From Haliclystus octoradiatus (lineage: Eukaryota; Cnidaria; Staurozoa; Stauromedusae; Haliclystidae), in NCBI GenBank assembly GCA_916610825.1, contig OU744447.1, positions 9,183,402-9,247,401 on the forward strand: a stretch of DNA of 64,000 bases, given 5' to 3'. Position numbers and translations under genes: made by a program. This document shows positions 61,401 through 64,000 of the stretch, piece after piece. The notes below the pieces were generated by a model. That model did no database searches and was not told the origin of the DNA. It saw only the letters and a list, made by a program, of their open reading frames with translations. Position 1 is the stretch's first letter. Each line of letters starts with the position of its first letter.

Positions 61401-64000
61401 AAGACAATGAAGACAATGAAACTCCACCAGATATAAAACTTCCATTACTGAAGGAACAGATTTTGCCACTAAAACCAATATAGTAAATGTTAGTAAATAC
61501 TTATTAAATGATATAAGGCTGAGTTGATTGTCTATCAGATCTGAAACCCGTAATAGGTATAAACAATTATACATGTGTGACCTATGCATGGTCACCCACC
61601 AAAATTATGTTTGAACTTCATGAGCTGTTCATGACCTTTGTGAATTGTTCATGAACATATTAAGAATGATTCATGAACTTTACGGACATCCATGAACTGT
61701 TCATGAACACCCTGTAGACAGTTTATAAACCATTCATGTTTACAATCTCTTTTATGAATTATTGAAGTGTTCATTAAAATTACCCCATTTTCTGTCCGTG
61801 TTGTCACAGGCATTGCCAATTAAAAGATGCACATTCATGTTAATGCTCTGTATTTTGTGCTATGGTTTCCATGACAATTTCCTTGTTATTTTTAATTAAT
61901 TAGTTTCCTCTGCTGCTTGATGTTGAACCATACACAAGTCAAGGTCTAAGTTGCCGTGAGAATCCTTCCTCCTCAGCATCACAACGCAATCCTTCTATAT
62001 TTTACGAATTAGTTGGTGTAGTTGTACACAGTGGACAGGCAAATGCTGGTCATTATTATTCATTTATCAAAAACCGAAGGTAAGTCTAAGAAATTGAGCA
62101 ACTTGAGACTGATAAACTGTATTATTATCATAATTCCCAAAATCGCATGCACAAACGGCTGGAGGAATTTTTTGTGAAAGGCCCTATACCCCCTCTTTAT
62201 TAAATTCAGTCAATTTACATAGGAGTCGTAATAATTTGATTTTGTACTCGAGCTACTGCAACATCTGAAAATTACTTATTCTTGCTCAACATCTTATTAA
62301 ATAACTTGATATGCTTATATATTATTTAATTTTAATTTTGAAAACAGCCAAATGTGTGGCAAACCTAATCAATGGTACAAATTCAATGACACATCTGTTG
62401 AAGAATTTGAAATGACACCTGTTAATCTTGAAGCAGAATGTTTTGGAGGTCACTACAAAGTAAAGAATGACATTAGTGGTGAGTTAGGTGTTTTCAAAAT
62501 ATATCTGTATATATTTTTTATATATGCAACTTTCAGCTATACCTAGATAATATAACAATAACTAAGATAGTGCAACTGAAATTTACGTTTTCGAAAGTTT
62601 TCAAAAGTTCATAATAGTATCTTACGTTGACGTAAATAATCCAACTAAACTGTAATTAACATCTTCAAACATTGAATTAGTCAAATCTAAAAACAGTACC
62701 TCTGGACGATATCAATACCACCCGCAATGATATTTTTTGTTGACCTCAGTTACAACATTTTCACAAAAACGTATCACTGTTGCTCCACCAAAAATAAGTG
62801 AAAGTGAGAGGTTTTCGTATTTTAGATCTTCTTTTTTGTGTCTGATCTCAATAGTGGTTCGAATTTCAAACCCAAACAAAAAATGCATTGTTCCTGGTCA
62901 AAACTGAGCAAAAAGTTAAAGTTTTTTTTTCATCACAAAACTTTAAACTCCTTGTTCTGAACCCCTTGGTATCCGTAGCAATAAGGTTTTAAAATCAATT
63001 ATAGTTTAATTGTGTACTCAAATTAATATTTACAAAGAATATTTGATGTTTTCATTTTTAGGTTCCCAGTATCCTGAAGATCGCGTTCGTTACTGGAATG
63101 GTTATTTATTATTTTATGAAACTATTGACAAAAGTAAATGTAGTGATTCTAGTTTGTTAAGGTAAGCAAGCGTTTAGCATCTTGAACACATTTTCCATGT
63201 CTTAAAAAGTTTTTGTTCTGGCATTTGTTGTTTTGTTTTGTTTTATAGTCCTTTTTCTGAATCACCAACATCTAGTCTGTCATCAGCTGGATCAAGACCA
63301 TCTTCTCCAGGCAAATTTGATGGCATTAAACAATTATCAGCGTTGATAAAAACGGGGGATAGAAAGGGGTTATTCAGTGACCCAATGCCGTCATCTATCC
63401 AGCGATCGGTATGATATTTTTGACTCATGCTGATATAACAGTTTATTGCCAATCAAGCAGACTTGTTTTTCTTCATTGCAATATTTCTTTATCTGTATCT
63501 ATTTGAATTATTTCAAGTTTTGAATAGCAGAAAGATTCATAACTTGAATTAAGGTTAAACTTCCTTACTACTGATACTGCATTATATTTGGATAATGGGT
63601 AACAGACCCCTTTAGAAACATATTTTTGCCATGAAGTCAATTTTTCAATTTTTGGAAGGATTGTAGAAATATAACAGCACGGTTTGAATTCTTTGTTTGT
63701 CTAGACTAAACATTTTATACAAGTTTGTCATGAAAATATGAAGCCATTTAAATTTCGTGAACTGTTCATGGACTGTTTTCGCAGGGGTTGTGAGATATCA
63801 ATTTGAACACTCCAAAATTACTTCAAAAATAAAATATACCTATGTTGGCCCCATCATTTATTTATTTTTCATATGTTTGATTAATGAAATGATGATATTA
63901 CAGTATTATTTCTTATCTCAGATTGAAGAAGAAAACCGCCAATTCTATGAATACCAGATTGTCTATGATGAACATTACTTTTCATTTATAAGACGATTGT
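31345..64000 (+). CDS. USP24: USP24, ubiquitin carboxyl-terminal hydrolase 24 (51 exons, 3' end outside window)
   Basis: USP24 is a very large cysteine-protease deubiquitinase; human USP24 has about 2,620 residues. It removes ubiquitin from substrates linked to DNA-damage response and protein stability. Fifty-one exons with AG/GT borders and unbroken phase give about 2,103 codons, so roughly the last fifth lies to the right. Recognised in order are an N-terminal UBA domain, a long helical-repeat region, a UBL-like segment with LLHQLGF, and the USP catalytic domain: Cys box [15 protein letters not shown] (Cys about 1680, codon 56931), zinc ribbon CSEC/CEKC, His box [12 protein letters not shown] (His about 1938, codon 62051) and KFND (Asp about 1961). 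The catalytic residues are intact. Introns are full of MITEs, a LINE fragment and hairpins, but none disrupts an exon. Exon coordinates are given in the segment entries. Confidence 0.96.
32258..40849 (+). CDS. USP24: USP24 exons 2-11: N-terminal helical-repeat region
   Basis: Exons are 32258-32325, 32741-32884, 33506-33631, 35600-35635, 35722-35790, 36903-36968, 38269-38343, 38716-38874, 40156-40270 and 40746-40849. Landmarks matching USP24 in order are [70 protein letters not shown] and [13 protein letters not shown]. This ARM/HEAT-like region is a scaffold of the USP9X/USP24 group. Exon 5 is only 36 nt. Confidence 0.92.
33305..33372 (+). mobile_element. SINE family 1 head fragment
   Basis: gggaggattagctcaaataacagagcaa carries the same A box as the copies at 14850-15165 and 48663-48800, and is truncated after about 70 bp. 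Confidence 0.6.
33669..33773. repeat. GTTCATGAAC-type MITE, short copy
   Basis: It starts cctgcaaaaaacagt and ends cagctttttgcag, an inverted pair, with GAGTTCATGAACAG inside. It directly precedes the LINE fragment. Confidence 0.7.
33781..34698 (+). pseudogene. 5'-truncated non-LTR retrotransposon (reverse transcriptase C-terminal part)
   Basis: An open frame to 34536 encodes the region after the RT palm: [11 protein letters not shown], the thumb motif [31 protein letters not shown] and VVWGNC, typical of CR1/L2/Rex-like LINEs. The 5' half with the catalytic residues is missing. The 3' UTR ends in aataaatgatgatgatg repeats to 34698. It lies in the USP24 intron after exon 4, in the same orientation as the gene. 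A second, more decayed copy is at 48985-49552. Confidence 0.85.
35449..35502 (-). repeat. GGATCC-type dispersed repeat, inverted fragment
   Basis: gaccttccgggaaccagg, then ggggatcccgcactttgtga, matches the complement of the copies at 11567-11720 and 53830-53995. Confidence 0.5.
35894..36546. mobile_element. hAT-type non-autonomous transposon, 653 bp, with 8-bp TSD
   Basis: Perfect duplications ACTGAAAT lie at 35886-35893 and 36547-36554. The ends are CAGGGGTGGA and TCCGCCCCTG. The interior contains three imperfect tandem units of about 110-130 bp (gctttgtatttcc..ttttcatcatcaa) at about 36000-36260. No transposase frame is present. Confidence 0.9.
38123..38217. repeat. CAGTGTAACCC-ended palindromic MITE, 95 bp
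   Basis: The left end cagtgtaacccatttaag and the right end cttatcc..ttacactg are inverted. A related, longer stretch starting cagtgtaaccctctttaagt lies at 42036-42177 and shares the interior aattcccgcttatctgc. Confidence 0.6.
38381..38671 (-). repeat. CAGTGAAACC-type MITE with internal insertion
   Basis: It starts actgtcaaacctgccatata and ends ttacaggtttcactg. Middle blocks cctgtctacagtggcc and ctgtctataatggtcaattt match the family; about 110 bp of extra sequence is inside. It begins 38 bp after USP24 exon 8. Confidence 0.7.
39807..39905 (-). repeat. CAGTGAAACC-type MITE fragment
   Basis: accttacataacagccac, then gcatgtctatagtggtcatt and ttctattgaatt are decayed family blocks. Confidence 0.55.
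40016..40110. repeat. 95-bp perfect-arm hairpin
   Basis: taataataaataaacgaa..cagacattcatatttgc pairs with gcaaatatgaatgtctg..ttcgtttatttattatta, arms of about 40 bp and loop tgatattcatat. It is located 45 bp upstream of USP24 exon 10. Confidence 0.85.
41371..46232 (+). CDS. USP24: USP24 exons 12-20: helical-repeat region, continued
   Basis: Exons are 41371-41478, 41848-41943, 42526-42771, 43390-43689, 44121-44232, 44893-45113, 45216-45272, 45351-45451 and 46166-46232. Conserved landmarks are [58 protein letters not shown] and [11 protein letters not shown]. For exon 14 the acceptor at 42524-42525, not 42531-42532, restores the family frame. Confidence 0.92.
42036..42177 (+). repeat. CAGTGTAACCC-type MITE, longer copy
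   Basis: TTA|CAGTGTAACCCTCTTTAAGT start, interior attcccgcttatctgc and aaattcggataaattc. The right end is unclear. Confidence 0.5.
42772..43080 (+). repeat. T/G-rich low-complexity tract, almost A-free on plus strand
   Basis: Runs of ttgttgttgttg, ttttgcttgtttg and similar extend for about 300 bp directly after the exon 14 donor. Hydrophobic reading frames across it are composition artefacts. Confidence 0.75.
43230..43292 (-). repeat. GGATCC-type dispersed repeat fragment
   Basis: gccttaccggatctatgacc, then ccaggattcccgctttgtcg and taccctg, matches the inverted family end. Confidence 0.5.
44465..44652 (+). repeat. CAGTGAAACC-type MITE, diverged full copy
   Basis: It runs from cagtaaaacctgtatgtaac to atgcttgactg, with internal tgaccactg and cctttatagacagg blocks. 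Confidence 0.75.
45768..46051. repeat. CAGTAGAAA-ended MITE, second copy
   Basis: It runs from CAGTAGAAACTATCTATAG to TATAAACAGTTTCTACTG. It represents the form of the 9238-9800 copy without the Helitron insertion. Confidence 0.75.
46765..47541 (+). CDS. USP24: USP24 exons 21-23: UBL-like segment
   Basis: Exons are 46765-46878, 47170-47268 and 47422-47541. [16 protein letters not shown] starts the fold, and [19 protein letters not shown] closes it, as in the ubiquitin-like insert of USP24. A serine-rich tail ([13 protein letters not shown]) follows, as in vertebrates. Confidence 0.9.
47663..56187 (+). CDS. USP24: USP24 exons 24-39: central region before the catalytic domain
   Basis: Exons are 47663-47698, 47781-47866, 48554-48638, 50129-50254, 50847-50944, 51051-51146, 51412-51835, 52585-52785, 53209-53349, 53436-53490, 53616-53718, 54491-54552, 54641-54724, 55119-55196, 55282-55354 and 56067-56187. 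Landmarks are [87 protein letters not shown] and [13 protein letters not shown]. Exon 30 (424 nt) is a Ser/Thr-rich, low-complexity linker. Confidence 0.9.
48299..48474 (+). repeat. CAGTGAAACC-type MITE, full copy
   Basis: It runs from CAGTGAAACCTGTACATAAC to TTATAACAGGTTTGGATG, flanked by TA on both sides. Confidence 0.85.
48663..48800 (+). mobile_element. tRNA-derived SINE (family 1)
   Basis: agaattagctcaaatagcag (A box) and atttcaaatcaccc (degraded B box) are followed by taggtcaactcagccttgac, the family body. Confidence 0.65.
48985..49552 (+). pseudogene. Decayed 3' fragment of the same LINE family
   Basis: [19 protein letters not shown] and [15 protein letters not shown] align with [18 protein letters not shown] and [15 protein letters not shown] in the 33781 copy. 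The tail ends ataaatgatgatg. An (AT)n tract interrupts the 3' UTR at about 49402-49436. Confidence 0.75.
49647..50062. repeat. GTTCATGAAC-type MITE, largest copy
   Basis: It starts cctgtgcgaaaaaagttcat and ends tgaatttttttcgcagggg. About twenty GTTCATGAAC/TG motifs are inside, with a duplicated sub-block (caggcaatttcacgttcatg) showing internal expansion. Confidence 0.85.
50710..50809 (+). repeat. CAGTGAAACC-type MITE, internally deleted
   Basis: It runs from caatgaaatctgtatatagc to ataacaggtttgactg. The central part is missing. It ends 37 bp before USP24 exon 28. Confidence 0.7.
51854..51980 (-). repeat. CAGTGAAACC-type MITE, partial
   Basis: It runs from CAGTCAAACCTGTTATATTG to tattacaggtttcattata and starts 18 bp after the exon 30 donor. 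Confidence 0.7.
52225..52395. repeat. CAGTTGAACTCG-ended MITE
   Basis: CAGTTGAACTCGGTTAAT at the left pairs with ATTAAGCAAGTTCGACTTT at the right. The interior has inverted attttccc/ccc blocks. Confidence 0.6.
53830..53995 (+). repeat. GGATCC-type dispersed repeat copy
   Basis: cagggtacgacaaaagtggg, then gactccaggaggctag, and later tctaggattcaaaaaggcta, match the 11567 copy in order. Confidence 0.6.
54932..55005. repeat. GTTCATGAAC-type MITE remnant
   Basis: aatgaactgttcatgaac, then gtccatggactgttttcata. One terminus only. Confidence 0.5.
55742..55918 (+). repeat. CAGTGAAACC-type MITE, best copy
   Basis: TA|CAGTGAAACCTGTATATAAC to GTTATAACAGGTTTGACTG|TA. The flanking TA duplication is clear. 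The two halves carry inverted gtagataaactg and gaccactatagacagg blocks. Confidence 0.9.
56865..58807 (+). CDS. USP24: USP24 exons 40-43: USP Cys box
   Basis: Exons are 56865-56984, 57678-57727, 58540-58666 and 58754-58807. [20 protein letters not shown] includes the catalytic Cys. It is followed by [20 protein letters not shown] and [23 protein letters not shown], the QQDAxEF box that supports the active site. Confidence 0.95.
57795..58446 (+). repeat. CAGTGAAACC-type MITE split by another element
   Basis: The left end cagtgaaatctgcatataac and the right end agaaggtttaactg belong to one family. Family blocks gaccactatatacaggtgg and gtgaccatcatagacc are inside. The interval 58136-58393 is a separate insertion. 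Confidence 0.65.
58136..58393. repeat. Nested element with AGAGCCATCTA...GAGTTGGGACAC ends
   Basis: The left end agagccatct..gagttgggacac and the right end gtgtcccaactctagatggctct are inverted over about 23 bp, with a 7-bp extra stretch on the left. The interior has no ORF. Confidence 0.65.
58868..58993. repeat. GTTCATGAAC-type MITE copy
   Basis: cccctgcgaaagaatt start, gagttcatgaacgtcaaatg and gttcatgaactgttttcatg end. Confidence 0.7.
59238..60163 (+). CDS. USP24: USP24 exons 44-46: zinc ribbon of USP domain
   Basis: Exons are 59238-59320, 59827-59965 and 60044-60163. CSEC at the end of exon 44 and CEKC in exon 45 form the four-Cys ribbon. [27 protein letters not shown] is the conserved strand block. 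Confidence 0.93.
60736..60924. repeat. 189-bp near-perfect hairpin element
   Basis: AAAGGGTTACCACAT and its complement bound arms of about 85 bp sharing gtttgtattcatatttacta and gagaaaatgttgggagacac. It lies in the USP24 intron before exon 47. Confidence 0.85.
60936..61112 (-). repeat. CAGTGAAACC-type MITE, full copy
   Basis: TA|CAGTCAAACCTGTAATAGCA to ATTTATAGGTTTCGCTG|TA. It follows the hairpin element by 11 bp. Confidence 0.85.
61296..61745. repeat. GTTCATGAAC-type MITE remnants (two blocks)
   Basis: 61296-61350 (ttttcatgaactgctcatga) and 61610-61745 (gagctgttcatgacc, gaactgttcatgaacacc) are decayed family pieces. The 260 bp between them is unrelated. Confidence 0.55.
61904..64000 (+). 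CDS. USP24: USP24 exons 47-51: His box and post-catalytic region
   Basis: Exons are 61904-62079, 62348-62478, 63062-63161, 63249-63408 and 63922-64000 (cut by the window edge). The catalytic His lies in GHYYSF and the Asp in [19 protein letters not shown] ends the USP fold. A Ser/Pro-rich linker and KTGDRKGLF follow, equivalent to the vertebrate KKGEKKGLF block. Confidence 0.94.
63722..63788. repeat. GTTCATGAAC-type MITE terminus
   Basis: gtgaactgttcatggactg followed by ttttcgcagggg is one complete terminus. Confidence 0.6.

Overview
The window is nuclear DNA from an animal: AT-rich, intron-dense, and packed with small transposons. Gene content (RCL1, a mucolipin/TRPML channel, a four-helix MARVEL-type protein, USP24) and intron style suggest a marine invertebrate, possibly a deuterostome such as a tunicate. 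That placement is inference from overall character, including the recurrent motif TAGGCCTA and a splice acceptor lying directly before the USP24 start codon; nothing in the window is species-diagnostic.

Layout. (1) 90-1946, plus strand: the last three exons of RCL1 (18S rRNA processing). (2) 2195-17086, minus strand: a complete 13-exon TRPML cation-channel gene (about 675 residues) that converges on RCL1 with about 250 bp between the stop codons. Its introns hold foldback elements, MITEs, a non-autonomous Helitron nested in a MITE, SINEs and a hAT-type element. A palindromic TCACGTGA box lies about 100 bp upstream of its start. (3) 18190-26637: a nested transposon block. A 6.4-kb element (18336-24699) has matching terminal repeats, a 3-bp GAA duplication and one intact 1528-codon ORF with two zinc-binding modules, a PIN/XPG-like nuclease core and a C-terminal CXC domain. 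It sits inside an element whose ends are full of GAACGTTC palindromes. (4) 27198-27899, plus strand: an intronless 233-residue four-helix membrane protein. (5) 28205-31343: intergenic, with eight same-direction copies of GAAACTCCATCACGA in the last 1.2 kb before the next gene. (6) 31345-64000, plus strand: USP24, 51 exons resolved in consistent phase (about 2,103 codons) and running off the right edge. UBA, UBL-like segment, catalytic Cys, zinc ribbon, His and Asp are all present.

The host genes are independent housekeeping or organelle genes: ribosome biogenesis, lysosomal calcium release and deubiquitination. They form no operon-like unit. The unusual material is the mobile DNA: two hAT-type elements with perfect 8-bp duplications, at least twelve copies of a CAGTGAAACC-ended MITE, about nine copies of a GTTCATGAAC-rich MITE, several hairpin elements, two tRNA-like SINE families, 5'-truncated non-LTR retrotransposons, and the large ORF-bearing transposon.
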